Shown here: piece after piece, positions 30,593-40,336 of the stretch
Layout: every line of letters begins with the position of its first letter
Numbering within the stretch: position 1 is the stretch's first letter
Translations under genes and position numbers: made by a program
Notes under the pieces: model-generated
Told to the model about the DNA's origin: nothing
Seen by the model: the letters and a program-made list of their open reading frames with translations, nothing else
Databases searched by the model: none
DNA from: an uncultured Pelagibacteraceae bacterium
Lineage (GTDB): Bacteria; Pseudomonadota; Alphaproteobacteria; Pelagibacterales; Pelagibacteraceae
Assembly: GCA_902536005.1 (NCBI GenBank)
Contig: CACAVT010000002.1
Coordinates: forward strand, 1 to 50,942
Length of the DNA: 50,942 nucleotides
Direction: 5' to 3'

Positions 30593-31219
30593 ATGAAAGT
30601 GACAATTGTTGATTATGATTCGGGCAATATTAGCTCGGTGATAAACTCCTTTAAGGAAGTTGCAAAAGACAAAGTAAATATCGAAGTAACTTCAGATTTA
30701 AATAAGATTAAATCATCCGATAAAGTTGTTTTACCAGGGCAGGGTTCGTTTAATAGTTGTGTTGATGCCTTAAATAATATCAGTGGTCTGGTAGATACTT
30801 TAAATGAGTTTGCAATTAATAATAAAAAACCTCTTCTTGGTATTTGTGTTGGACTTCAAATGTTTGCAGATATTGGCTATGAAGAAACTGAAACTAAAGG
30901 CTTAGGATGGATTTCAGGTAAAGTATCAAAAATTGATAATCAAAATGGAAAATACAAACTTCCTCATATTGGATGGAACCAAATTAATATTGTAAAGGAT
31001 AGTAAAATTTTTAAAGGTATAGAAAATAATTCTCACATGTATTTTGTTCATAGTTATGAAATTGTTCCAGAGGATAAAAATGTAGTTTCAGCAACAACAG
31101 ATTATTCATCTAATATTGTTTGTTCTGTTGAAAAAGAAAATATTTTTGGAACACAATTTCACCCAGAGAAGAGCGATAAAATTGGACTTAAAATAATTGA
31201 TAATTTTATAAATTTGTAA
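30593..31219 (+). CDS. hisH: Imidazole glycerol phosphate synthase subunit HisH
   Basis: VDYDSGNISSV, LPGQGSF, PLLGICVGLQMFAD, GTQFHPEKS. Confidence 0.98.
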   Translation: MKVTIVDYDSGNISSVINSFKEVAKDKVNIEVTSDLNKIKSSDKVVLPGQGSFNSCVDALNNISGLVDTLNEFAINNKKPLLGICVGLQMFADIGYEETETKGLGWISGKVSKIDNQNGKYKLPHIGWNQINIVKDSKIFKGIENNSHMYFVHSYEIVPEDKNVVSATTDYSSNIVCSVEKENIFGTQFHPEKSDKIGLKIIDNFINL

Positions 31220-31945
31220 ATGAAAATATTCCCAGCCATTGATATTAAAGATAAAAAGTGTGTGAGGTTAGTCAAAGGAGACTTTGATAATAAAACTGAA
31301 TATGAAATGTCTCCAATCGAACAAGCAGGCAAATTTAATGATCATGGTTTTAAAAACTTACATATAGTTGATTTAGATGGAGCTTTAACTGGCAAAACAA
31401 TTAATTTAGATATTATTCAAGAAATAGTTAGTAAATTTGATCTAAAAATTGAAATAGGTGGCGGAGTTAGAAACTTTGATAGTATTCAGAAATATACTGA
31501 TGCTGGTGTTGAAAAAGTTATTTTAGGAAGTGCAGCTATAAAAGATAAAAACTTTTTAAAAGAAGCTTGTGAAAAATTTCCAAACAGGATTGCTTTAGGT
31601 TTAGATGCTAAAGATGGCTATTTATCTGTATCTGGGTGGAAAGAAAATTCCAAAAAATTAACTTTAGATTATTTAAAAGAGGTGAATGATTTTGGTGCAA
31701 GCAGATTGATTTACACAGATATCAATAGAGATGGGATGAAGCAAAGTCCCAATTTCGATGAGACAGCTAAGGTTGCAAATACCTCAAACTGTCCAGTAAT
31801 TATATCTGGTGGAGTCTCTTCAATTGAAGACATTAAAAAGGCCAAACAATTAAATAATAATAACATTGAAGGCATTATAGTTGGAAAAGCTATTTATGAT
31901 GGAGATATTAAGTTAGAGGAACTAGCAAAGGAATTAAATGCTTAA
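31220..31945 (+). CDS. hisA: Phosphoribosylformimino-AICAR isomerase HisA
   Basis: [38 protein letters not shown]. Confidence 0.98.
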   Translation: MKIFPAIDIKDKKCVRLVKGDFDNKTEYEMSPIEQAGKFNDHGFKNLHIVDLDGALTGKTINLDIIQEIVSKFDLKIEIGGGVRNFDSIQKYTDAGVEKVILGSAAIKDKNFLKEACEKFPNRIALGLDAKDGYLSVSGWKENSKKLTLDYLKEVNDFGASRLIYTDINRDGMKQSPNFDETAKVANTSNCPVIISGGVSSIEDIKKAKQLNNNNIEGIIVGKAIYDGDIKLEELAKELNA

Positions 31946-32693
31946 AAAAAGAATTATACCATGTTTAGACGTTAAAAATGGACGTGTTGTAAAAGGAATT
32001 AACTTTGTTGATCTGCAGGATGCTGGCGATCCTGTTGAACAAGCTAAAATTTATTCAGATGGTGGAGCAGATGAAATTTGTTTTTTAGATATTACTGCAT
32101 CAAATGAAAATAGAGATACTATTTACGATGTAGTAGAGAAAACATCAAAGAAATGTTTTGTACCTCTAACAGTTGGAGGCGGTGTTAGAAGTGTTGAGGA
32201 CATCAACAAACTACTGAACTGTGGTGCAGATAAAGTATCAATTAATACTGCTGCAGTTCAAAATCCAGAGGTAGTAGTAGAAAGTTCTAAAAAATTTGGA
32301 TCACAATGTATTGTGGTAGCAATAGACGCTAAAAAAAGTGGGGACAAATGGGAAATATTTACTCATGGTGGAAGAAACAATACTGGAATTGAAACCATAG
32401 AATTTGCAAAAAAAATGGAAGATAGTGGAGCAGGCGAGCTTCTAGTTACTTCTATGGATCGGGATGGTACACAAGTTGGTTATGATATAGAGCTTATGTC
32501 CAAGATATCTTCTATGGTAAATATTCCAGTTATTGCTTCGGGTGGAGTAGGAAATCTAGATCATTTAGTAGATGGAATTAAATTAGGAAAGGCAAGTGCA
32601 GTCTTAGCAGCATCAATATTTCACTATGGTAAACATTCTGTAAAAGAAGCTAAGGAGTATTTGGATTCAAAAGGAATTCCTGTTAGAATTTAA
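31938..32693 (+). CDS. hisF: Imidazole glycerol phosphate synthase subunit HisF
   Basis: [45 protein letters not shown]. Confidence 0.99.
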   Translation: MLKKRIIPCLDVKNGRVVKGINFVDLQDAGDPVEQAKIYSDGGADEICFLDITASNENRDTIYDVVEKTSKKCFVPLTVGGGVRSVEDINKLLNCGADKVSINTAAVQNPEVVVESSKKFGSQCIVVAIDAKKSGDKWEIFTHGGRNNTGIETIEFAKKMEDSGAGELLVTSMDRDGTQVGYDIELMSKISSMVNIPVIASGGVGNLDHLVDGIKLGKASAVLAASIFHYGKHSVKEAKEYLDSKGIPVRI

Positions 32694-32694
32694 T

Positions 32695-32967
32695 ATGCTC
32701 AATACATTAGAAAACTTAATCAAACTTGCACGAGAAAGAAAATCTTCACCTGTTGAAGGTTCGTACACAAATAAACTACTTAATGACATATCATTAAGTA
32801 AGGCAAAAGTTTTAGAGGAAGTTAATGAATTGATTGAGGCTGTGGAGGAAAATTCTAATAAGATCCATGAAGCTGCAGATGTATTTTACCATTTGCTAAT
32901 GTATCTTGAGGCGAATGACATTAAAATTGAAGATGTAATGTTAGAGCTAGAAAAAAGAAAAAAATGA
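32695..32967 (+). CDS. hisE: Phosphoribosyl-ATP pyrophosphatase
   Basis: SYTNKLLNDISLSKAKVLEEVNELIEAV, HEAADVFYHLLMYLE. Confidence 0.95.
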   Translation: MLNTLENLIKLARERKSSPVEGSYTNKLLNDISLSKAKVLEEVNELIEAVEENSNKIHEAADVFYHLLMYLEANDIKIEDVMLELEKRKK

Positions 32968-33329
32968 GTTACGACGATAATAATATTTTTGCAAAAATTT
33001 TACGTGGAGAAATACCGTGTAACAAAATTTATGAGGATGATTTTGTTTTGTCATTTCATGACATCAATCCACAAAAAAAAATTCATGCTTTAGTTATTCC
33101 AAAAGGTAAATATGTTGACTTAGATGATTTTAGTCTGAATGCCTCTACAGAAGAGATGGTTGGATTATTTAAAGGCATCAATATAGTTGCTAAAAGGCTT
33201 GGTATTTCATCAGAAGTAGGCAAAGGTTACAGAGCTTTAGCAAATATTAGTGATCATGGTGGCCAAGAAGTACCTCATTTACATTTTCATTTATTTGGAG
33301 GTGAACGAGTAGGGAAAATGGTTGAGTGA
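32964..33329 (+). CDS. HIT-family protein
   Basis: IFAKILRGEIPCNKIYEDDFVLSFHDI, HLHFHLFGG. Confidence 0.97.
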   Translation: MSYDDNNIFAKILRGEIPCNKIYEDDFVLSFHDINPQKKIHALVIPKGKYVDLDDFSLNASTEEMVGLFKGINIVAKRLGISSEVGKGYRALANISDHGGQEVPHLHFHLFGGERVGKMVE

Positions 33330-33829
33330 CAGAAGAAGTTAAAAGAAATTATTTAGAAATTAATTCAGTCCAAGATCTAATCGAAGGAAACAAACCATCT
33401 AAAAATTATTCTTTAAGTTTAATCGATCCAATTAATTTTCAACTAAATAAATTTTTTTATAAAAATATTGGTAAAAAACATAAGTGGGTAGATAGACTTA
33501 CTTGGTCAGAAGAAAAGTGGATTAATTATGTTTCTTCTAAAAATGTAAATTCATATGTTTTAAAAAATAAGGATGACTTGGTTGGTTTTTTTGAATTAAT
33601 TTTTCACTTAAAAAAAAATGAGACTGAAATAGCTTATTTTGGAATATTAGAGGAATATCAAAATAAAAAATTAGGTTCTTTTTTATTATCTGAAGCAATT
33701 AAAAAATCTTTTGAAAATAATGTTAATCGTGTTTGGGTTCACACGTGCTCATTAGACCATAAAAATGCTCTAAATAATTATATTTCTAGAGGAATGAAAA
33801 TATTTAAAACTGAAATTTTAAATTTTTAA
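33326..33829 (+). CDS. GNAT-family acetyltransferase
   Basis: YFGILEEYQNKKLGSFLLSEAIKKSFENNVNRVWVHTCSLDHKNALNNYISRGMKI. Confidence 0.85.
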   Translation: MTEEVKRNYLEINSVQDLIEGNKPSKNYSLSLIDPINFQLNKFFYKNIGKKHKWVDRLTWSEEKWINYVSSKNVNSYVLKNKDDLVGFFELIFHLKKNETEIAYFGILEEYQNKKLGSFLLSEAIKKSFENNVNRVWVHTCSLDHKNALNNYISRGMKIFKTEILNF

Positions 33830-34374
33830 TTTTGACTGGGAAGTTTAAATAAATTTTTTGATAGCACTCTATTTTTTTTTATTGATGATAGAAAAGTAAT
33901 ATTAAAATTTTGATACATATCAGTATTTTGCCATCCAATTAAATCATATGTTTCTTTATCAAAAAACACACTAATCTCATTATTATTTTCTATTAAGGTA
34001 AAATTTATGAGTTTATTATCAATTATTCTTTCATCTAAAGAATTGATTTTTTTTATGAGAAAATTTTTGTCTAAAATAATATTTAAGGGAGTTTTTTCTA
34101 ATGAGTAAAGGTAATAACTTGTAATAGTTTTAATAACTAAGGATTTTCCATTTGAAACTAGAATTTTATTGTTACTTCTAGCATATTCACAATAAATTTT
34201 TTTTGGATATTCAATTGTACAATTTCCATTTTCTATTTTTCCATTAGTATTTTGTTCGAATTTAAAATTAAGATTTTTTGTATTTTTTAAATTTTGAATA
34301 ATTTTTTCTTTAATTTCAGCATTTGCATTAAATGTTAAAACCAAAAAAAAAAATGTAGAAAAAAATCTTAACAT
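33826..34374 (-). CDS. Outer-membrane lipoprotein carrier LolA-like protein
   Basis: Signal peptide, LKNTKNLNFKFEQNTNGKIENGNCTIEYPKKIYCEY; adjacent to ftsK. Confidence 0.85.
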   Translation of the reverse strand: MLRFFSTFFFLVLTFNANAEIKEKIIQNLKNTKNLNFKFEQNTNGKIENGNCTIEYPKKIYCEYARSNNKILVSNGKSLVIKTITSYYLYSLEKTPLNIILDKNFLIKKINSLDERIIDNKLINFTLIENNNEISVFFDKETYDLIGWQNTDMYQNFNITFLSSIKKNRVLSKNLFKLPSQN

Positions 34375-36458
34375 TAAAGAACATCTCTTTTGCCAACATG
34401 ATTAGCTTTACTTACAATTCCATCAGCTTCCATCATGTCAATAATTCTTGCAGCTCTGTTGTATCCAATTTGAAGTTTTCTTTGTAAAAATGAAGTTGAA
34501 GCTTTTCCTTCGGATCTAATTATTTCTAAAGCTTGCTGATAAAGTTCATCCTTATCTCCTTGATTTTGACTATCCCCTATTTCTTTTTCATCTGCAAAGT
34601 TGAGTATTTCATCTACATAATCAGGCTCAGCTTGAGATCTTAAAAAATTATTTATTTTTTCTATTTCAATGTCTGAAACAAAAGGAGCATGAATTCGAAC
34701 GATACGATTAGCAGATGACATGTACAACATATCTCCTTTTCCTAGTAATTGTTCAGCACCTTGTTCACCTAGAATTGTTCTACTATCTATTTTTGATGTC
34801 ACCTGAAAGGATATTCTTGTTGGAAAATTTGCTTTAATTGTTCCCGTAATTACATCAACACTAGGCCTTTGAGTAGCCATAATAATGTGGATACCCGCAG
34901 CTCTTGCCATTTGTGATAATTTTTGAATATAATTTTCAATCTCTTTGCCAGCTACTAACATTAAATCAGACATTTCATCTACAACAACAACTATGTAAGG
35001 CATAGGCAGTTTATGTTTAGCATTGTATCCATCAATATTTCTCACTCCCTCTTTAGTCATTAGTCGATACCTACTTTCCATCTCTTTTACCACCCAACCA
35101 AGAACAGATGCAGCTTTTTTAGCTTCCGTAATTACAGGACACAATAAATGTGGAATTCCTTCATATGTTGAAAGTTCAAGCATTTTTGGATCAATTAAAA
35201 TAAATTTACATCTATCAGGTGTATGACGATAGAGTAGAGATAAAATTATAGTATTAATGCATACAGACTTACCTGAACCGGTTGTGCCGGCAATAAGTAG
35301 ATGAGGCATTGATGAAAGGTCTCCAACAATAGGTTTGCCAGAAATACTTTTACCTAATGCTATTGGTAATTTAGTCTCTCTTTTTTTAAAATCAGAACTA
35401 CTTAAAATTTCACTTAAATAAACATTTTCCCTGATATTATTTGGTAGTTCAATACCGACAGTGTTACTTCCAGGTATAGTAGCAATTCTTGCAGATTCTG
35501 AACTAGTATTTCTTGCTATATCATCTGATAAATTGATTATTTTTGAAACTTTAACACCTGCAGCAGGCTCAAATTCATTTAAAGTAACAACAGGGCCATA
35601 ACTTACTTTTTTAATATTACCGTTAACACCAAAATCTAGTAGAATTTTTTCTAAAAATTCTGGGTCATGAGTTTCACTTTTTTCAACACTTGTCCTTTCT
35701 TTTTTTGTAGGGGTTTTTAATAAATCTAAATTTGGTAATTTAAATTTATTAATAATATTATTTTTATTTTCTGCTTTGATAAAAGGTAAATCTTCTTGAA
35801 TTAAATTTTTTATTTGTTCTTGAGGAATATATTCGCTTATTATTTCACTTTTATCAGTATAACTTTTTGCTTCTTTTTTATTAAAAATATTGATTATTTT
35901 TTTTATTATCTCATAAAATTTTACTGGGTGAAAGTTTACACTAACTAAAAATAAAAAAATAACTAGAATAATTAAAATATAATAAAAAATTGTTTCATTA
36001 ATTAATATTAAAGATATTAAAAAAGTTTCATTTAAATATTTGCCTACAAACCCTCCATTCCCATTAATATAAAGATTGAAAGCATCAGAATAAAAATATG
36101 TTAGAAATAACGTGCCTAGAATAGAATAAATTATTACAAAGAATAAATTTTCAATAACCAAAAGAAAATCTTTGCCTCTAATTATGTTGACTCCAGTTAT
36201 AATTAAAGTGAATGAGAACAAATAAGAAATTAAACCTAAAGATTGAAACAATAAATCTGAGACAAAACTACCTTGAAAACCTAAAATATTTTTAATTTCA
36301 GTGTTATCTGGAAAGATAAAATTAGGATCTTCTGGAGAATAAGTAAATAAGGCTAATAAAATTAAAGCTCCAGCGCTAAAAACAATTAAACCAAAAATTT
36401 CTGCTAGTCTTCGAATAGTAAAATTAATAAACAAATTAGCTGTTTTTTTAATATTCAT
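34374..36458 (-). CDS. ftsK: DNA translocase FtsK
   Basis: N-terminal TM segments, LLIAGTTGSGKSVCINTII, DPKMLELSTYEGIPHLLCPVITE, C-terminal gamma wHTH SFLQRKLQIGYNRAARIIDMMEADGIV. Confidence 0.98.
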   Translation of the reverse strand: MNIKKTANLFINFTIRRLAEIFGLIVFSAGALILLALFTYSPEDPNFIFPDNTEIKNILGFQGSFVSDLLFQSLGLISYLFSFTLIITGVNIIRGKDFLLVIENLFFVIIYSILGTLFLTYFYSDAFNLYINGNGGFVGKYLNETFLISLILINETIFYYILIILVIFLFLVSVNFHPVKFYEIIKKIINIFNKKEAKSYTDKSEIISEYIPQEQIKNLIQEDLPFIKAENKNNIINKFKLPNLDLLKTPTKKERTSVEKSETHDPEFLEKILLDFGVNGNIKKVSYGPVVTLNEFEPAAGVKVSKIINLSDDIARNTSSESARIATIPGSNTVGIELPNNIRENVYLSEILSSSDFKKRETKLPIALGKSISGKPIVGDLSSMPHLLIAGTTGSGKSVCINTIILSLLYRHTPDRCKFILIDPKMLELSTYEGIPHLLCPVITEAKKAASVLGWVVKEMESRYRLMTKEGVRNIDGYNAKHKLPMPYIVVVVDEMSDLMLVAGKEIENYIQKLSQMARAAGIHIIMATQRPSVDVITGTIKANFPTRISFQVTSKIDSRTILGEQGAEQLLGKGDMLYMSSANRIVRIHAPFVSDIEIEKINNFLRSQAEPDYVDEILNFADEKEIGDSQNQGDKDELYQQALEIIRSEGKASTSFLQRKLQIGYNRAARIIDMMEADGIVSKANHVGKRDVL

Positions 36459-36520
36459 ATTTATGAATCGATTTTATCACTTTGTATCATCTAATTTTTG
36501 TTGTTAAAATTAAAAATAAT

Positions 36521-37597
36521 ATGAAAGTTTGTATACTTGGGTCTGGTTTAACCGCTTTAACTTTGGCTAAAGCTTTAGTTAATCAAAATATTTTTGTTGA
36601 TTTAGTTTCATTTAATAAAAATTTAAAAAAAAACTCATCCAGAACAATTGGTATTTCAAAGACAAACTGTGAGTATTTTAATAAAAATATAATAAATATA
36701 GATAAAATTATTTGGAAATTAAAAAAAATTGAAATTTATAATGATAATTCAGTTAATGAAAAAATTTTAAATTTTGAAAATAATAAAGATCAACTCTTTT
36801 CAATAGTTAAAAACAATCAGATATATGCAACTTTGAATAAAAGCCTATCAAATAATAAATTTTTTAAAAAAAAAAATTTTAAAAAAAAAACCTCAGATCT
36901 AAATAAATATAATCTGATTATAAATACTAATTACAATAGCATTTTTACAAAAAAGCACTTTAGTAAAAAAATTGAAAAAACATATAATAGTTTGGCCTAT
37001 ACAACTATTATTGAACACGAACGAGTCCTGAACAATGTTGCGATACAAATATTTACTAAGTTTGGACCTTTAGCTTTTCTACCAATTTCAAGCAATAAAA
37101 CATCAATTGTGTACTCAATATATAATTCAAAAAAAAATGATAATGTAAAAATAATTGAATTAATAAATAAATATAATTTTAAATATAATATAAAAAAAAT
37201 TGAGAAGGTAGAAAGTTTTGATTTAAAATCTCTTGTTTTGCGTTCATATTATCATAACAACATTTTAGCTTTTGGGGATTTACTGCACAGAATACATCCA
37301 CTTGCAGGGCAAGGTTTTAATATGACCATAAGAGATATCAAAACTTTAATTAATATAATTAAAAATAAAATTGATTTAGGATTAGCCATTGATAGTTCTG
37401 TAAATAAAGAATTTGAGAAAAAACTGAGACATAGAAATTATATTTTCTTTAATGGGATAGATTTTATTCACGAATTTTTTAATCTTGAAAGAAAATTCAA
37501 TAGTCGTGTTCTAACTAAATCAATTAAATTAATTGGAAAAAATCCTTCTCTAAACAAAATGTTTACTACAATTGCTGATAGAGGAATAAATTTTTAA
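36521..37597 (+). CDS. UbiH/UbiF-family FAD-dependent hydroxylase (start moved to internal ATG)
   Basis: CILGSGLTALTLAKALVNQ dinucleotide fold; AFGDLLHRIHPLAGQGFNMTIRDIKTL. Confidence 0.88.
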   Translation: MKVCILGSGLTALTLAKALVNQNIFVDLVSFNKNLKKNSSRTIGISKTNCEYFNKNIINIDKIIWKLKKIEIYNDNSVNEKILNFENNKDQLFSIVKNNQIYATLNKSLSNNKFFKKKNFKKKTSDLNKYNLIINTNYNSIFTKKHFSKKIEKTYNSLAYTTIIEHERVLNNVAIQIFTKFGPLAFLPISSNKTSIVYSIYNSKKNDNVKIIELINKYNFKYNIKKIEKVESFDLKSLVLRSYYHNNILAFGDLLHRIHPLAGQGFNMTIRDIKTLINIIKNKIDLGLAIDSSVNKEFEKKLRHRNYIFFNGIDFIHEFFNLERKFNSRVLTKSIKLIGKNPSLNKMFTTIADRGINF

Positions 37598-38242
37598 TTA
37601 TTGTACTGTTGTGTTGTTAAAATTATCGAAAGTATAAGTACTTAAAATTTGAGATATTTTCTCTTTTCTTGAATCTAAGTTTTCAGCTTCTAGTAAAATT
37701 TGTTTTTCTTCTAAAGAAAATGGAGAAGCCATGGCAAGTGCATTGATTGTTTCATCAAGACTTTGTTTCTCTAATGCTTTCCAATTTATTATAAATCCCC
37801 TTTTTTCAAATAATGACTTTAAATCTTTAAAAATTAATTCAAGGTCAGAAAATTTCAAATCTTCTTTTTCATTTACTAAGTCTTTGAAGAAATCCTCAAA
37901 ATTTACCTCTAAAACTCTATATTTATTTTCAGTAATTATTTCTTTTACTTTTCTAAATCTTATTAACCCTTTTAATTCAATTATATATCTTCCATCTTCG
38001 GTTTCTCTAAAACTGGTAATTTTTCCAAGACATCCAACCCCATGTAGTTCTGGTTTATTTTGTTTAATATTAGAAGTTTTTGGTTGAATCATTCCAATTA
38101 ATTTATTCGATTTCATACTATCGTTTATCATATCTATATAACGTGGTTCGAATATATTTAATGGTACAGTAGTTTTTGGAAATATTATAAAATTGCTCAG
38201 AGGAAACACTGGGATTTTATTTGGAAGATTTTCTTTTTTCAT
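37598..38242 (-). CDS. Lon N-terminal substrate-binding domain protein
   Basis: KIPVFPLSNFIIFPKTTVPLNIFEPRYIDMINDSM, GVGCLGKITSFRETEDGRYIIELKGLIRFR; lacks AAA and protease domains. Confidence 0.93.
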   Translation of the reverse strand: MKKENLPNKIPVFPLSNFIIFPKTTVPLNIFEPRYIDMINDSMKSNKLIGMIQPKTSNIKQNKPELHGVGCLGKITSFRETEDGRYIIELKGLIRFRKVKEIITENKYRVLEVNFEDFFKDLVNEKEDLKFSDLELIFKDLKSLFEKRGFIINWKALEKQSLDETINALAMASPFSLEEKQILLEAENLDSRKEKISQILSTYTFDNFNNTTVQ

Positions 38243-38378
38243 TTAAAAATATACCACATTTAATTTTTTTAATAATATTGAAGTTTGTCACAAACCTTAA
38301 ATAATAAATTTATTTTCTGATTATTTTGTCACTTGCTTAATATTAAAAAAGGCACTAATTTTAATACTTATAGAATAA

Positions 38379-38453
38379 GCGGGCATAGCTCAGTGGTAGA
38401 GCGTCTCGTTGCCAACGAGAAGGTCGAGGGTTCGACCCCCTTTGCCCGCTCCA
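38379..38453 (+). tRNA. tRNA-Gly(GCC) with encoded CCA
   Basis: GCGGGCA...TGCCCGC acceptor stem, CTCGTTGCCAACGAG anticodon arm (GCC), GTTCGAC T-loop, T+CCA 3' end. Confidence 0.98.
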
Positions 38454-38463
38454 AAAAAATGTT

Positions 38464-38808
38464 ATGAGTGATTTAGCTAATAAAAAATGTGTTCCTTGTG
38501 AAGGTAATATCCCTCCATTTAATGCGGAGGAGATACATAAATATCTTAAAAAAGTTGATGGCTGGGAAGTTATAGAAGATAAAATTGACGGCTTTCATTT
38601 AATCAAGAATTTTAAATTCGATAACTTTTTAAAAAGTCAGGAATTTGTGAATAAAGTCGGACAAATCGCTGAAGCTGAAGGTCATCATCCTGATCTATGG
38701 TTTGGATGGGGTTATGCGAGAATTAAAATATTTACACATGCGATTAAAGGTTTAGCCGAGAGTGATTTTATTCTCGCTGCAAAAATAGATCAAATACCTA
38801 ATGTCTAA
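38464..38808 (+). CDS. phhB: Pterin-4a-carbinolamine dehydratase
   Basis: VDGWEVIEDKIDGFHLIKNFKFDNF, AEAEGHHPDLWFGWGYARIKIFTHAIKGL. Confidence 0.93.
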   Translation: MSDLANKKCVPCEGNIPPFNAEEIHKYLKKVDGWEVIEDKIDGFHLIKNFKFDNFLKSQEFVNKVGQIAEAEGHHPDLWFGWGYARIKIFTHAIKGLAESDFILAAKIDQIPNV

Positions 38809-40336
38809 AGTGTCTTGTCTTTGAAAATAGAAGCACAGTGTCAGTTTCATTTGCAAAATTAATTATTTCTTTATCCCTTATTGATCCAGATGGCTGGACT
38901 ACTGCTCTAACACCAGACTGTACCAAGTTTTCAATGCCGTCAACAAAAGGAAAAAATGCATCTGAAGCAGCTACTAAATTATCAGTCTGAAGATTAAATT
39001 TTTTCATTTTATTTATTGCTATTTGGCTACTATCCAATCTACTTGGTTGACCAGAACCAATACCAACAGTTGTTTCATTAGATGCCAATACTATTGCATT
39101 TGATTTTACATATCTGCATACATTAAATGCAAAAATAAGATCTTTAAGTTGTTTAGATGATGGTTTTCGTTTTGATACAATTTTAAAATTTTTTTTTGAA
39201 AATAAATTTAAGTCCTCAGATTGAATCATTATATTTTGGTCAAATGATACAAATTTAAGAAGTTCTTCTGATGCATAGTTTGTTCCATCAATCAATCTTA
39301 AGTTTTTTTTAGTTTTTAATAATTTGATGGCATTCCTATCAAATCCATTTGCAATTATTACTTCTAAAAATAATTTATTAAATTCAACAGCTAAATTCCT
39401 TGTAATTTTAAAATTACAAGAAACTATTCCACCAAAAGCACTGACAGGATCACAAGAAAGAGCGGATTTATAACTTTCTAGATGGTCTTTTTTAGCAGAA
39501 ACTCCACACGGGTTTGCATGTTTAACAATGACCGTTCCTTTGCCTTTTGGCAAAGATCTTGAAATAGTTAGAGCACTAAATATGTCATTATAATTGTTAT
39601 AACTTAGTTGTTTCCCATGAATTTGTTTTAAATTTGTATTTGTTCTACTTGAATAAATCGCACTTTGTTGATGAGGATTTTCTCCATATCTAAGATGCTC
39701 TATTAGATTGCCATGAAAAACTTTTTTTTTAGGAAAAGTAGTATTTGTTTTTTTGTTAAAATAGTTTGAAATTACAGCGTCATAATAAGCCGTTTCGCTA
39801 AATGCTATTCTTGATAGTTTTTCTCTAAAATTTAAAGAAGTAGATCCTCTGAATTTTTTTAGTTCTTGAATTAGTTCATCATACTGGTCTGAAGATGTTA
39901 TTACAGTCACATCATTATAGTTTTTAGCTGCAGATCTAACCATTGTAGGACCACCTACATCTATATTTTCTATAATTTTTTTATGATTTTTTGTTTTGTT
40001 AAGAGTGTTCTCAAATGGATAAAAATTAACTACTATTAAATCAATATTCTCAAAATTATTATCTTTGATATCTTTTAAGTGAGATTTTTTTTCTCTTTTA
40101 TTTAAAATTCCAGCATGGATTTTTGGATGAAGTGTTTTTACTCTACCCTCCAAAATTTCAGGGGAATTAGTAAAATCAGATACTTCTAAACAATTAAATT
40201 TTAATCTTTTAATCTCTTTATAAGTACCACCCGAGCTAATTATTTTAATTTTGTTCTTTTTTAAAATATTTAATAATGGTTTTAAGTTATTTTTATCAGA
40301 TACAGAGATGAGAGCTGTTTTGATTTTTTTCTTCAT
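38798..40336 (-). CDS. purH: Bifunctional AICAR formyltransferase/IMP cyclohydrolase
   Basis: ALISVSDKNNL, ISSGGTYKEI, GRVKTLHPKIHAGIL, NIDVGGPTMVRSAAKNY, RYGENPHQQSAIY, KHANPCGVS. Confidence 0.99.
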   Translation of the reverse strand: MKKKIKTALISVSDKNNLKPLLNILKKNKIKIISSGGTYKEIKRLKFNCLEVSDFTNSPEILEGRVKTLHPKIHAGILNKREKKSHLKDIKDNNFENIDLIVVNFYPFENTLNKTKNHKKIIENIDVGGPTMVRSAAKNYNDVTVITSSDQYDELIQELKKFRGSTSLNFREKLSRIAFSETAYYDAVISNYFNKKTNTTFPKKKVFHGNLIEHLRYGENPHQQSAIYSSRTNTNLKQIHGKQLSYNNYNDIFSALTISRSLPKGKGTVIVKHANPCGVSAKKDHLESYKSALSCDPVSAFGGIVSCNFKITRNLAVEFNKLFLEVIIANGFDRNAIKLLKTKKNLRLIDGTNYASEELLKFVSFDQNIMIQSEDLNLFSKKNFKIVSKRKPSSKQLKDLIFAFNVCRYVKSNAIVLASNETTVGIGSGQPSRLDSSQIAINKMKKFNLQTDNLVAASDAFFPFVDGIENLVQSGVRAVVQPSGSIRDKEIINFANETDTVLLFSKTRHFRH

